64,000 nt of DNA from Kineococcus aurantiacus (GTDB lineage: Bacteria; Actinomycetota; Actinomycetes; Actinomycetales; Kineococcaceae), in assembly GCF_013409345.1 (NCBI RefSeq), contig NZ_JACCBB010000001.1:1-64000 (forward strand). Reading direction: 5' to 3'. Positions 45,923-53,968 of the stretch are shown here, one piece after another; the stretch's first letter is position 1; each line of letters opens with the position of its first letter. Both the position numbers and the translations under genes were made by a program. The notes beneath the pieces were generated by a model. The model saw only the letters and a program-made list of their open reading frames with translations, was not told the origin of the DNA and ran no database searches.

Positions 45923-46537
45923 TCACCTCCGCAGGAACTGCTTGGCCTCCGCCAGCGCCGCGTCGAGGGCTTCAGCGACCACCTCGAAGTCGTCCTGCTC
46001 GGCGCAACGGCGCAGCGCCAGCTCCCAGGCGGCCAGCACGATGGCACACGGCAGCCGCACGGAGGGATCGGTGGGCGTCAGGCCCTGCCGGGACGCCAGG
46101 GCGCCCGCCAGGTCGTCGATCCACTCGTCCGTCTTCTGCAGGTGCCGACGACGCAGCTCGGGGTTCTCGACGTTGAGCTGCATGACCGTCCGCATCAACG
46201 GCACGTCCCGCAGGACCGCCTCGACGGCCACGTCCATCGCCGCGCGCAGGGCCTGCAGGGGTGTTTCACGAGCCGGCCTGTCCAGCAGCCGGGCCGCGGC
46301 GTGCCGCCCCAGGTCCTCGACCGGCTGCAGGACCGCGTCCTCCTTGGACGCGAAGTACCTGAAGAAGGTCCGCCCCGAGACCCCGACGGACGCGGCGATC
46401 GCCTCCACCGTGGTGCCGGCGTACCCCTCCTCCTGGAACAGGTGCATGGCGGCGGCCGACAACTCGCTGCGGATGGCGTCCCGGGTCCTCTCGCGCACGC
46501 CCTTGGGAGCAGCCGGGAGGTCCGTCGGGTGCGTCAT
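45923..46537 (-). CDS. TetR/AcrR-family repressor
   Basis: A 204-residue regulator. The N-terminal helix-turn-helix (about 15-62) has AIRSELSAAAMHLFQEEGY, TTVEAIAASVGVSGRTFFRYF and SKEDAVLQP. The C-terminal ligand domain belongs to the MftR-like TetR type (ETPLQALRAAMDVAVEAV). It is divergent from the MBL hydrolase gene; two identical-pattern palindromes, TGTCA-N5-TGACA, lie between them, so it probably represses itself and the hydrolase until a ligand binds. Confidence 0.92.
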   Translation of the reverse strand: MTHPTDLPAAPKGVRERTRDAIRSELSAAAMHLFQEEGYAGTTVEAIAASVGVSGRTFFRYFASKEDAVLQPVEDLGRHAAARLLDRPARETPLQALRAAMDVAVEAVLRDVPLMRTVMQLNVENPELRRRHLQKTDEWIDDLAGALASRQGLTPTDPSVRLPCAIVLAAWELALRRCAEQDDFEVVAEALDAALAEAKQFLRR

Positions 46538-46574
46538 GACCGGATCGTACCGTTCACGTCACCCACTACCCGTG

Positions 46575-46589
46575 TGTCACGGCCTGACA
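46575..46589. promoter_or_regulatory. TetR operator 1
   Basis: TGTCA-CGGCC-TGACA, a perfect 5+5 palindrome 38 bases upstream of the TetR start. It matches the pattern of the site at 46657-46671. Confidence 0.65.
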
Positions 46590-46656
46590 GCAACTGGCCA
46601 CCACCGGGGTTCTGTCCCTCGCCCTCCTCACCGTGTACAGTCACGTCCCGACAACT

Positions 46657-46671
46657 TGTCACAGGCTGACA
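46657..46671. promoter_or_regulatory. TetR operator 2
   Basis: TGTCA-CAGGC-TGACA, 35 bases upstream of the hydrolase ATG. The two sites are 82 bases apart centre to centre (about eight helical turns) and each lies close to one of the two divergent genes. Confidence 0.65.
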
Positions 46672-46705
46672 CGAAGTCAGTCACCGACCCACTCGGAGCG
46701 CACTC

Positions 46706-47557
46706 ATGGCCGACAAGATCACCATCGGGGAGTTCACCGTCACCGTCCTGACCGACGGCGCCTCCCACCTGCCGCCGTCGGCCTACCCCGGAGCCGACTT
46801 CTCCCGGTACCCCGACGTCCTCGACGCCACCGGCACCCACGAGATCCGGCTGGGGGCCCACCTGGTGCAGGGTCCGGACGAGACGTTCCTCGTGGACGCC
46901 GGAGCCGGGGAGCTGTCGATGCCCTTCCCCCCCGAGCTCGCCGCGGCCGACGGCCTGACCGACCCGCCGCCCCTCCTGGCCAGCGCCGGCGCGCTCCCCG
47001 CCGCCCTCGCCGCGGAGGGGGTCCAGCCCGAGGACATCACCAAGGTCTTCACCACCCACCTGCACCTGGACCACATCGGCTGGCTCGTCAAGGACGGGCA
47101 GCCGTTCTTCCCCAACGCCACCGTGTACTACGGCGCCGAGGACTGGGCACTGCTCGTCGAGGGAGCGCCGGCGGACGACCCCGCCCGGATCGTCATGGAA
47201 ACCGCTCAGGAGGCGGGCGTCCTGCAGACGTACCCCGCCGGCGAGAGCGAACTGCTCCCCGGTGTCACGGCCGTCCACGCACCCGGCCACACCCCCGGCC
47301 ACGTCACCGTGACGCTCACCTCGCAGGGTGAGCGGCTGTGGTTCGTCGGCGACCTCATCGAACTGCCCGCCCAGTTGAACGACGAGGACATCCACTTCAC
47401 GACCGACGTCGACCGCGACACGGCCGGCAGCGCCCGCCGCCGGATCCTCGAACAGGCGAAGGAGGAACGCATCGTCATCGCCGCCTCGCACCTGAGCAAC
47501 CCCTCCTTCGCCCTCATCACCGAGGACGACACGTGGGCGGACGCCACCGGTCGCTGA
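46706..47557 (+). CDS. Metallo-beta-lactamase-fold hydrolase
   Basis: A 283-residue MBL-fold enzyme. The metal motif HLHLDHIGW is at about 118-126; other ligands are the histidine in HAPGHTPGHVT, the aspartate in FVGDLIE and a later histidine in ASHLSNPSF. The fold and motifs are closest to quorum-quenching lactonases and related alkylsulfatase-distant hydrolases; actual substrate unknown. It is divergent from a TetR gene with two matching operators, so expression is probably induced by a ligand, perhaps its own substrate. Confidence 0.9.
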   Translation: MADKITIGEFTVTVLTDGASHLPPSAYPGADFSRYPDVLDATGTHEIRLGAHLVQGPDETFLVDAGAGELSMPFPPELAAADGLTDPPPLLASAGALPAALAAEGVQPEDITKVFTTHLHLDHIGWLVKDGQPFFPNATVYYGAEDWALLVEGAPADDPARIVMETAQEAGVLQTYPAGESELLPGVTAVHAPGHTPGHVTVTLTSQGERLWFVGDLIELPAQLNDEDIHFTTDVDRDTAGSARRRILEQAKEERIVIAASHLSNPSFALITEDDTWADATGR

Positions 47558-47761
47558 GACCCGAGGGGACGCGCTCGGCGCGCTGCGACGTCCGTGCCGC
47601 CCGGGGTTCCTCCCCCGGCGCGGAACACGAGCGGGGTTCAGCTGGTGAGCGTCGGCCCATGTCGTCGCGGCGCGTGGGGAACGCGCTCAGCTCCGCTCCG
47701 CGTCGTCGCGGGAGTCACGCAGCAGAGGGGTGGGCGTGGAACCTGGTGCTCGGGGGACGGC

Positions 47762-47795
47762 ACGACGTGCCACGCCACGGTGCGTGGCACGTCGT
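47762..47795. terminator. Strong hairpin terminator
   Basis: A perfect 14-base stem with a 6-base loop (arms 47762-47775 and 47782-47795) lies 14 bases downstream of the small membrane-protein gene on the minus strand. It may also stop transcription from the hydrolase on the plus strand. Confidence 0.75.
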
Positions 47796-47808
47796 CCGTG
47801 CGCCGCCG

Positions 47809-47955
47809 TCAGAAGACGCGGCGCCTGCTGCCGCCGATCGGCACGAGGTTGAGCACCAGGCCCACCACGATGAGCGCGACGCCCACCCACAGCAAGACGT
47901 GCACCGAGGGGACCAGCAACCCCAGGATCAGCAGGATGACACCGAGGACGATCAT
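47809..47955 (-). CDS. Small two-helix membrane protein (DUF6131-like)
   Basis: A 48-residue protein starting MIVLGVILLILGLLVPS and followed by a second helix (VLLWVGVALIVVGLVLNLV), ending in a basic GGSRRRVF tail. It consists of almost nothing but two transmembrane helices, as in the DUF6131 family widespread in actinobacteria. AAGGAAGG precedes the ATG, and a 14-base hairpin terminator follows, so it is a single-gene transcript. Function unknown. Confidence 0.8.
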   Translation of the reverse strand: MIVLGVILLILGLLVPSVHVLLWVGVALIVVGLVLNLVPIGGSRRRVF

Positions 47956-48232
47956 CTGAACACCTTCCTTGGCTTCAGTGGAACAGGTGTTTCAAACGCT
48001 AGCACCGGGAAGGTTTCCCGCTCGTCGAGAAAGGGACCGAACACGGACGCGCAGCGATTGCACACGCTGCGTGGTTCACGCCGAAGAACGTTCCTTCCCC
48101 GACGCACAACTCCCGCACAGAACCGGTGCCCTTCCCCGACCGCGCGTGCCGTCCCGGGAACTCGAACACCGCCGCGGACGCTGGACCGTGTCGACCGGTC
48201 CCGGCCGGTGCTCCCCGGCTCGTCCCACGGCG
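47956..48232. other. Intergenic gap, small membrane protein promoter region
   Basis: About 275 bases upstream of the small membrane gene and downstream of a TetR gene. I see no coding sequence. The left third is relatively AT-rich (GTTTGAAACACC on the minus strand) and probably holds the promoter. Confidence 0.4.
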
Positions 48233-49063
48233 TCAGGCCAGGCGTCGACGCGCCTCGTCCAACCGCTCCAGCAGGTTGCCCAGGGAGTGCTCGAACTCCT
48301 CGCTGAGGTCCTGCACCGCCAACCTGTCGGCCAGGCGGGTCAGCGTCGGGAAGGCGCCGAGCTCGAGGGACGCGGTGTCGGCGGCTCCTCGCGGGGTGTC
48401 CTCGCCGGTGGACGCGACAGCACCGGGTGCGCGGCTGCTCGCGGGGTCGACCGCCTGCGCCACCGGGTCGGCGCCCTCGGCGGAGACCTCCAGCAGCAGG
48501 TGGCCGATCAGGAAGCTGCCGAAGGCGCGGTAGGCGTACACGGCGGCGTCCTCGCTGAAACCGCGCGACAGCAGCGCCGACAGGAAGCCCTCGATCCAGC
48601 GCAGGCTGCGCAGCGGTGGGCGGATCCACGGGGCGGCGCGGTGACGGGTGGCGATGAGGGGGAAGATCTGCGGGTGGTCGTGGGCCAGGCGACGCACGCC
48701 GGCGGCCACGCGGCGCAGGAACGTCTGCCAGTCGTCGTCGGGGCTGAGCAGCACGTCGGGGTCGGCGTACAGCTGGTCCAGCAGCCGGTCGACCATGGCG
48801 TCGAGCAGTTCGTCGCGACTGTGCACGTAGCGGTACAGCGCCATGCCCTCCACGTGCAGCGAGGCACCCAGCTTGCGCATCGACAGCTCAGCGATGCCGA
48901 AGCGGTCGACGTGGTCGATGGCCGCTTCCAGCACCGCGCTGCGGCTCAGTCCCGGCCGGCGACGCGTGGCACCACCGGTGGCGGCCTGACCGGTGCGCGT
49001 GACCGCATCGGCCCGGGCAGGGGACGGCGTCGAGCGCTTGGGCCGTTTCGACGATCCCGACAC
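48233..49063 (-). CDS. TetR-family regulator (TetR_C, TetR(A)-like type)
   Basis: A 276-residue regulator. A basic, disordered leader of about 35 residues comes before the helix-turn-helix (LSRSAVLEAAIDHVDRFG; SMRKLGASLHVEGMALYRYV; RDELLDAMVDRLL). This wording and the long C-terminal domain match the tetracycline-repressor-type TetR_C group. Residues about 205-240 form a low-complexity insert (ASSRAPGAVASTGEDTP). AGGGAGGGAG precedes the GTG. It is divergent from the envelope-stress run that starts at 49490, separated by a GGTCCG-rich repeat. Confidence 0.88.
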   Translation of the reverse strand: MSGSSKRPKRSTPSPARADAVTRTGQAATGGATRRRPGLSRSAVLEAAIDHVDRFGIAELSMRKLGASLHVEGMALYRYVHSRDELLDAMVDRLLDQLYADPDVLLSPDDDWQTFLRRVAAGVRRLAHDHPQIFPLIATRHRAAPWIRPPLRSLRWIEGFLSALLSRGFSEDAAVYAYRAFGSFLIGHLLLEVSAEGADPVAQAVDPASSRAPGAVASTGEDTPRGAADTASLELGAFPTLTRLADRLAVQDLSEEFEHSLGNLLERLDEARRRLA

Positions 49064-49230
49064 CCCGCTCCCTCCCTGGACGCTGCCCGCGCCCCGACCA
49101 CCGGGACCACCTGCGACCACCTGCTCCGTCGAGGGGACCACGCGGTCAGGCGGTCGGCACGGCCACACGTACCTGCCTGAGGCAATCCTCCCAGAAGCGG
49201 ACGTGGGCCACCCACCCACCCCGACCACGC

Positions 49231-49280
49231 TGGTCCGGACCGGTCCGAACCGGTCCGGTCCAGTCCGGTCCGGTCCGACA
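49231..49280. repeat. CCGGTCCG-rich simple repeat
   Basis: About 50 bases made of nearly repeated CCGGTCCG/CCAGTCCG units in the gap between the divergent TetR and PRC-barrel genes. The units are partly self-complementary, so they could form hairpins or act as binding sites. Confidence 0.6.
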
Positions 49281-49489
49281 GCGAGCACCCGCTGGCTCGG
49301 GGTGAGCCGACCGTCGGCACCGGGACCGGCGACCGGAGCGGACCTGGTTGAACGTCGACGCACCGGCTCTTGTGGTTTACGCTGTATCCCCGGTGCACCT
49401 GAACCGTGGTGGCGAGCGGGGGCGAAGCACCCGCCGTGCCGTCAGACTCGGCGCGAGCAGCAGTCGTCCCGCCACCAGCGAGGAGAGTC

Positions 49490-49930
49490 ATGCCGATCAG
49501 TGAGGACCAGGCGTTCCTGGTGGCACGCTCGGTCGCCGTCGACCGCGACGGCACGCAGGTCGGTCCGGTCACCGGCATCTACTACGACGACCACACCGGC
49601 CGCCCGGAGTGGGTCACCGTCGCCCTGGCGCTGGACCCGTCCGAAGCCGACGGCGCCCTCCCGCCGGCCGGGGAACGCTTCGTCCCCCTGGCCAGCGCGG
49701 CCTACTCCCGAGGTCGCCTGCACCTGGACGTCACCACCGGGCAGGTCCGCACGGCTCCGCAGGTGGCGGACGGCAACGACCACCTCGACGGCGCCGCGGA
49801 GGTCGACCTGTACCGCCACTACGGCCTGTCCCCGGCCGGGGACACCGACGTCGACCCGGCCACGGGCACCACACCGCGCACCCACGCCGAGCCGGGCGAC
49901 CACAGCCTGCTGCCGCCCGTCGAACGGTGA
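49490..49930 (+). CDS. PRC-barrel domain protein
   Basis: A 146-residue protein. The PRC barrel covers about residues 5-90: VARSVAVDRDGTQVGPVTGI then YYDDHTGRPEWVTVAL. The later EVDLYRHYGL motif is shared with the larger PRC-DUF2382 protein at 53969 (EAELYRYYGV), so the two are related. PRC barrels bind partners, RNA or nucleic acid and are common in stress proteins of actinobacteria. AGGAGAG precedes the ATG. It overlaps the STAS gene by four bases and opens a run of some 12 plus-strand genes. Confidence 0.88.
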   Translation: MPISEDQAFLVARSVAVDRDGTQVGPVTGIYYDDHTGRPEWVTVALALDPSEADGALPPAGERFVPLASAAYSRGRLHLDVTTGQVRTAPQVADGNDHLDGAAEVDLYRHYGLSPAGDTDVDPATGTTPRTHAEPGDHSLLPPVER

Positions 49931-50394
49931 ACACCGGTGGAGCCAGCAGACGCGTCGACCGCGACGGCACCGTGAGCCGGTCCGCCGACCTCCCGGCCGG
50001 AGCCGGCAACGGCCGAGCCGAGCGCGACGAGCAGGCTCCCGTGCAGGTCCAGGTCGACGCCGGACGGATCACGGTGCGCTTGCACGGTGACGTCGACACG
50101 GCCGTCGAGCACGAGCTGCGTGCCGCGATCGAGGACGCCGTCGACCTCGCCGGCACCACCGGCACCGCCGAGACCGCCGTCGTCGTCGACGTCCACCAGG
50201 TGCCCTTCATGGACTCCACCGGGGTCGCCTTCCTGGCCCGGCTCGCCCTGCGGCTGGCTCCGCGCCGCGTCGTCGTGGCCGGCGCCGGCCGTCAGGTCCG
50301 CTTCGTGCTCGACCTCACCCAGGTGGACCAGGTCGTTGACCTCCTCGACGACCCCGAGGACCACGGCGCCCACGAGGACCTCGCAGGCACCTGA
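49927..50394 (+). CDS. STAS-domain (anti-sigma-factor antagonist-like) protein
   Basis: A 155-residue protein with a disordered N-terminal 40 residues and a STAS domain (about 42-150). VDVHQVPFMDSTGVAFLARL contains the serine or threonine (DST) phosphorylated in anti-anti-sigma factors such as SpoIIAA/RsbV. ITVRLHGDVDTAVEHEL is the first strand and helix. The GTG start overlaps the PRC gene's stop. No partner anti-sigma kinase is encoded nearby, so it may answer to one elsewhere and link the cluster to general stress control. Confidence 0.9.
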   Translation: MNTGGASRRVDRDGTVSRSADLPAGAGNGRAERDEQAPVQVQVDAGRITVRLHGDVDTAVEHELRAAIEDAVDLAGTTGTAETAVVVDVHQVPFMDSTGVAFLARLALRLAPRRVVVAGAGRQVRFVLDLTQVDQVVDLLDDPEDHGAHEDLAGT

Positions 50395-50560
50395 GGCGGC
50401 TCCACCGGATCCGGCCGGACCGGGCGCAGTCGGTCTCCCGGAACCGGGAGCGCGAGGGGCAACAGCCACCCAGGCGCGGGTCGGGGAAGAAAAGTGGTGG
50501 AGACCCCGACTTCCGGTTGCGGGCCGTGGTCGGCACTGGCTTCATGGGGACCAGCGCTTA

Positions 50561-50580
50561 ACGGTGTAAACGGACACCGT
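50561..50580 (+). promoter_or_regulatory. Inverted repeat before Asp23 genes
   Basis: ACGGTGT-N6-ACACCGT, a perfect 7-base palindrome 38 bases before the Asp23 start at 50619. It is a likely operator or promoter-proximal element; the whole 224-base gap between STAS and Asp23 probably holds the main promoter of the envelope-stress operon. Confidence 0.45.
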
Positions 50581-50618
50581 CGAGCCGTCCGGACCACTTC
50601 GTTCAACAAGGAGCGACC

Positions 50619-51089
50619 ATGACCGACCAGACCACCCGCACCCAGTCGAACCCCGCCGGCGCCGGGGTGTCGGGCAAGCCCAGCACCCTGTCCACCCCCC
50701 AGGGCAGCACCACCATCGCCGACACCGTGGTCTCGAAGATCGCCGGCATCGCCGCCAAGGACGTCTCGGGCGTGTACGCCCTCGGCGGCGGCGCCTCCCG
50801 CGCGGTCGGCGCCCTGCGCGAGCGGATCCCCGGCGGGCGCGTCAACCACTCCCAGGGCGTCTCGGTGGAGGTCGGGGAGACCCAGACCGCGATCGACGTC
50901 GACCTCATCGCCGAGTACGGCGTGGCCATCTCCGACCTGGCCGCCAGCGTCCGGCGCAACATCATCTCCTCCGTCGAGCGCATGACCGGTCTGCAGGTGA
51001 CGGAGGTCAACATCGACGTCAACGACATCCACCTGCCCCAGGACGACGCCGACGAGGAAGCCGAACAGCGCACCGCCCGCCTGCAGTGA
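50619..51089 (+). CDS. Asp23/Gls24 family envelope-stress protein, copy 1
   Basis: A 156-residue Asp23 protein. After a Thr/Ser-rich leader the domain starts at TTIADTVVSKIAGIAAKDVSG (first 20 shown) and continues with GVSVEVGETQTAIDVDL, EYGVAISDLAASVRRNII and GLQVTEVNIDVNDIHL. In staphylococci Asp23 coats the membrane through the anchor AmaP and counters cell-wall stress. CAAGGAG precedes the ATG. It is the most canonical of the three Asp23-like proteins here and overlaps copy 2 by four bases. Confidence 0.93.
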   Translation: MTDQTTRTQSNPAGAGVSGKPSTLSTPQGSTTIADTVVSKIAGIAAKDVSGVYALGGGASRAVGALRERIPGGRVNHSQGVSVEVGETQTAIDVDLIAEYGVAISDLAASVRRNIISSVERMTGLQVTEVNIDVNDIHLPQDDADEEAEQRTARLQ

Positions 51090-51469
51090 GCCAGCTGACC
51101 GACGAGCAGGGCCCCGCGCGGACACCGACCGGAAACCCCTCCGGTGCTCGCACCGCCGGCGTTGCGGACATCGGTGACGTCGCCGACGAGGTCGCGGCGC
51201 GCGTGGTGACGGTCCCCGGGGTGGAAGGCCTGCACCCCGGCCGGTTCGGCGAGGTCGCCACCTACCTGCCCGGACGGCGGGTGCAGGGGCTGCGGCTGGA
51301 CGGGCAGCGCCTGGAGGTGCACGTCGTGCTGCGCTTCGGCGTCGACATCGCCACGACGGCCCAGCGGATCCGCGCGGCCGTCGCCCCCGTCGTCACCGCG
51401 CCGGTGGACGTCTTCGTCGAGGACCTCACCACCCCGACGGCCCAGACCGCGCCGGCACCGCCGGCATGA
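51086..51469 (+). CDS. Asp23-like protein, copy 2 (short, divergent)
   Basis: A 127-residue divergent relative of Asp23: ADEVAARVVTVPGVEGLHPG replaces the usual AAKDVSGVYAL segment, then LRLDGQRLEVHVVLRFGVDI and TAQRIRAAVAPVVTAPVDVF. It begins with a GTG in the GTGA overlap and is followed by a small membrane protein gene. A second, shorter Asp23-like protein directly after the first is usual in actinobacterial clusters of this type. Its exact role is unknown. Confidence 0.82.
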   Translation: MSQLTDEQGPARTPTGNPSGARTAGVADIGDVADEVAARVVTVPGVEGLHPGRFGEVATYLPGRRVQGLRLDGQRLEVHVVLRFGVDIATTAQRIRAAVAPVVTAPVDVFVEDLTTPTAQTAPAPPA

Positions 51470-51549
51470 ACCGGCGGGGGCGTCAGCGCCCCCGGACGCC
51501 GGCCCCTTCCCCTTCCCCGGCCCTCACGGGCCTCCCCGCTGGAGGAACT

Positions 51550-51729
51550 GTGTCACCCTCGATCGTCGGAGTCTTCGCCGGTCTGCTCCTGGCCCTCATC
51601 TTCATCCAGGGCGGTTTCGGCTGGTTCGTCCTGGCCCTGCTGTTCGCTGGCGTCGGCTACGTCGTCGGCGCGCACCTGGAGGGCAAGATCGACCTGTCCG
51701 CCGTGCTGCCCGGCCGTGGCCGTGGCTGA
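51550..51729 (+). CDS. DUF2273-like small membrane protein
   Basis: A 59-residue protein, nearly all membrane: IVGVFAGLLLALIFIQGGFG and FVLALLFAGVGYVVGAHLEG form a helical hairpin, followed by KIDLSAVLPGRGRG, the typical DUF2273 tail. Small DUF2273 proteins sit beside Asp23 genes in many Gram-positives. The GTG at 51550 follows GGAGGAAC closely; an ATG at 51466, overlapping the preceding stop, would add 28 Pro/Arg-rich residues and cannot be excluded. Confidence 0.8.
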   Translation: MSPSIVGVFAGLLLALIFIQGGFGWFVLALLFAGVGYVVGAHLEGKIDLSAVLPGRGRG

Positions 51730-52201
51730 CACGAGCACCGCCGGCGCCACGCGCACCTCACCCCACCGCCCGGCGGGGACCACGGGCGGCGGAGCGGACA
51801 GGGAGTTCTCGCCCGCCGCGACGCCGTCGGACCCCCAGCGCGACGAGATGGGTTCGCGCGGGACGCTGGAACTGAAGGACCGGGCCGTCGAGCGGATCGT
51901 GCAAGCCGCCGCCGGCGAGGTCCCCGGCGTGGCGGGGCCGCACGACGACACGAGCCGCGTGGGCAACGCGCTCGGCCGGTCCAACCCCCGCGTCGACTGC
52001 CAGGTCGCCGGACGCCGGGTGCGGGCCGAGGTCCACCTCACGACGCTGTGGCCGCAACCGGCCGCCCGCGTCGCCGCCGCGGTGCGCGACCACGTCGCCG
52101 ACCGGTTGCGGACCCTGGCCGACCTGGAGGTCGACTCCGTCGAGGTCCACGTCACCAAGGTGGTCCGCCCGACGACCGCAGGAAGGAGGCGGGTGCAGTG
52201 A
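51716..52201 (+). CDS. Asp23/Gls24-like protein, copy 3
   Basis: A 161-residue protein with a disordered N-terminal 45 residues and a divergent Asp23 domain (about 48-155): LELKDRAVERIVQAAAGEVPG, then CQVAGRRVRAEVHLTTLWPQ and AAAVRDHVADRLRTLADLEV. It overlaps the preceding small membrane gene by 14 bases and the next gene by four, so it is tightly coupled. Three Asp23-type proteins in one operon suggest hetero-oligomers on the membrane. An alternative GTG lies six bases further in. Confidence 0.85.
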   Translation: MAVADTSTAGATRTSPHRPAGTTGGGADREFSPAATPSDPQRDEMGSRGTLELKDRAVERIVQAAAGEVPGVAGPHDDTSRVGNALGRSNPRVDCQVAGRRVRAEVHLTTLWPQPAARVAAAVRDHVADRLRTLADLEVDSVEVHVTKVVRPTTAGRRRVQ

Positions 52202-52809
52202 GCCACCAGCTCAGCACGTCGACCGACGACCCCGCCGGTGCCCCGTCGGGTGAACCCATGCGCGCTGCCGGCCAGAAGAGCGGCAGCGGGCCGATCGGCG
52301 TGGTCGGTCCCGTCCTGGCGCTGCTGCTGACCGCGGCCGGCGTCGTCCTGCTGCGCGAAGCCCTCGTCGCCGCCGGTGCCGTCACCGGATCGCCGTGGCT
52401 GCCCACCGTCGCCGAGAACCTGCGGGGTTTTGCCCCGGCCGCGTGGTTGATCCCCGTCGGCGTCGTGGTCGCCCTCATCGGCCTGTGGTTGATGGTCACG
52501 GCCCTGCGCCCGCGTTCCCGCAAGACGCTGCCCCTGGTCTCGCGGACGGGGGTCTTCCTGCACACCCGCGACGTCGCCCGCCTGGCCTCGGCAGCGGCCC
52601 GCGACGTCTCCGGCGTGCTGGAGGCCTCCTCGGCCGCCACCCGCCGCAAGGTCGACGTCACGGTGCGCGCCACGGCCGGTGACGGCATCCGCGAAGCGGT
52701 CACGAGCGAGGTCGGCGAGCGGCTGTCCGCGCTGCGCTCGCCGTTGCGGGTGTCGGTCCACGTCCGCACTCCCCACAGCACGTCCCGGCACGAGAGGCAG
52801 GAGAACTGA
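52198..52809 (+). CDS. DUF6286-type membrane protein of the Asp23 cluster
   Basis: A 203-residue protein. Two transmembrane helices (VVGPVLALLLTAAGVVLLRE, about 35-54; AWLIPVGVVVALIGLWLMVTA, about 81-101) are followed by a soluble domain with VFLHTRDVARLASAAARDV, SSAATRRKVDVTVRATA and PLRVSVHVRTPH, as in the DUF6286 proteins of actinobacterial Asp23 loci. The soluble part itself resembles an Asp23-like fold. It starts in a 4-base overlap and its stop shares one base with the AmaP-like ATG. Confidence 0.85.
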   Translation: MSHQLSTSTDDPAGAPSGEPMRAAGQKSGSGPIGVVGPVLALLLTAAGVVLLREALVAAGAVTGSPWLPTVAENLRGFAPAAWLIPVGVVVALIGLWLMVTALRPRSRKTLPLVSRTGVFLHTRDVARLASAAARDVSGVLEASSAATRRKVDVTVRATAGDGIREAVTSEVGERLSALRSPLRVSVHVRTPHSTSRHERQEN

Positions 52810-53390
52810 TGGGCCGCGCCGTCCTCGGACTCGACCGGCTCCTGGCCCTGCTGGCCGGGGTCGTCCTGCTCGTCGCCGGGGCCGCGACCGCGGCCTGGGG
52901 CGGTGGGTGGCTCGTGCGGGTGTGGTCGGCCGCGCCGCGGCAGTTGCAGTTGAAGACCGCCACCGACACGTTCGCCGCGACCTGGTGGCCGTGGGCCGCC
53001 GGTGTCACCGGTGCCGTCCTCGTCCTGCTGGGGCTGTGGTGGCTGCTGGCGCACCTGCCCCGCCGCGGCGTCGGCACGCTGGTCCTGCCCGGCTCCGACA
53101 AGCACGGGCGCCTGCTGCTCGAACCGGCCGGCGCGGCCACGGCCGCGGCCGAGGTCCTCGAGGAGTTCCCCGGCGTGCGCTCGGCCGGCAGCCGGGTGCT
53201 GCGCGACCGCGGGCAACTCGTCGTCGAGCTGAAGGCCCTCGTCGAGCCGACCGCCGACCTGACCGCGGTGGTCGCCGCCACGGACGCCGTCAGCGCCGAT
53301 CTGCACCAGGTGCTGGATCGTGACGACGCCCGCGCCCGGGTCCACCTGTCCGTGGCACGACGGGCGCGCCGGCTCCCCCGCGTCCACTGA
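52809..53390 (+). CDS. amaP: AmaP-like alkaline-shock membrane anchor
   Basis: A 193-residue protein with two transmembrane helices (about 7-33 and 57-85) and a soluble C-terminal domain containing VLEEFPGVRSAGSRVLRD, RGQLVVELKALVEPTADL and RARVHLSVARR. Position and layout match AmaP, which anchors Asp23 to the membrane in staphylococci. The start codon shares a base with the previous stop (TGATG). The identification is by context plus architecture; sequence conservation of AmaP is low, so the name is tentative. Confidence 0.75.
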   Translation: MGRAVLGLDRLLALLAGVVLLVAGAATAAWGGGWLVRVWSAAPRQLQLKTATDTFAATWWPWAAGVTGAVLVLLGLWWLLAHLPRRGVGTLVLPGSDKHGRLLLEPAGAATAAAEVLEEFPGVRSAGSRVLRDRGQLVVELKALVEPTADLTAVVAATDAVSADLHQVLDRDDARARVHLSVARRARRLPRVH

Positions 53391-53427
53391 AACCCCGAAC
53401 ACCGACAGATCGACTGGAGTCCTCACC

Positions 53428-53652
53428 ATGTGGGTCCTGCTCTCCGGCGGACTGCGCCGCTGGCTCATCGCCTCCCTCGCCGTCCCGGTCGCCGCGAAGG
53501 TCCTGGGCGCCGCAGGCCGTCGGTTGGAGGCCCGCAACGGACCGTCGACCCTCTCCAGGGGTTTGCGGGGCGCCGGGCGGCTCGTCTCCCGCGACCAGCG
53601 CGAGGAGCACGCGGCGACCCAGCGCCGCTCCATGCGTCGCTGGAACCGTTGA
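53428..53652 (+). CDS. Small basic protein of the Asp23 cluster
   Basis: A 74-residue protein. An N-terminal amphipathic or weakly membrane-associated helix (MWVLLSGGLRRWLIASLAVP, about 1-20) is followed by a very basic tail (RRLEARNGPSTLSRGLRGAG, QREEHAATQRRSMRRW). No family was recognised. The ATG follows TGGAGT, and the gene lies 37 bases after the AmaP-like gene in the same direction. It may bind nucleic acid or acidic lipid; this is only suggested by charge. Confidence 0.65.
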   Translation: MWVLLSGGLRRWLIASLAVPVAAKVLGAAGRRLEARNGPSTLSRGLRGAGRLVSRDQREEHAATQRRSMRRWNR

Positions 53653-53968
53653 GCAGCAGCCCAACACGCCTCACGGGGAACGAGAGGGCACCGGAACAAC
53701 CAGGTACCCGACGCCGGCGGGAACGAACTCGTCCTCCGAGTTGCGCTCGTCGCCGACAGCGACAGGATTGTGACAGGCATCACCGCTGCGGCGGTCGTCG
53801 ACCGGCGGCCTCACCGGACCTGACGGTCCACTTCGACGAGGCCCAGCGGTCCCCGGGACGGGCACACCGTCACCAGGGCCCCGATCACCACGACTCGCAG
53901 CGAACCCCCGAGAAACCAGGTACCGGTCGGGACAGACCGACCGGACGACGGAGAACGGAAGGAACACC
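53653..53968. other. Gap before PRC/DUF2382 gene
   Basis: About 315 bases with no gene. It includes AACTCG-N5-CGAGTT (53726-53742), a possible operator, and ends with GGAAGGAAC just before the ATG at 53969. A second promoter for the downstream half of the run is plausible here. Confidence 0.4.

Noticed and set aside
49231-49280. A CRISPR-like array
   Set aside because: Units are short, degenerate and without spacers of constant size; no cas genes in the window.
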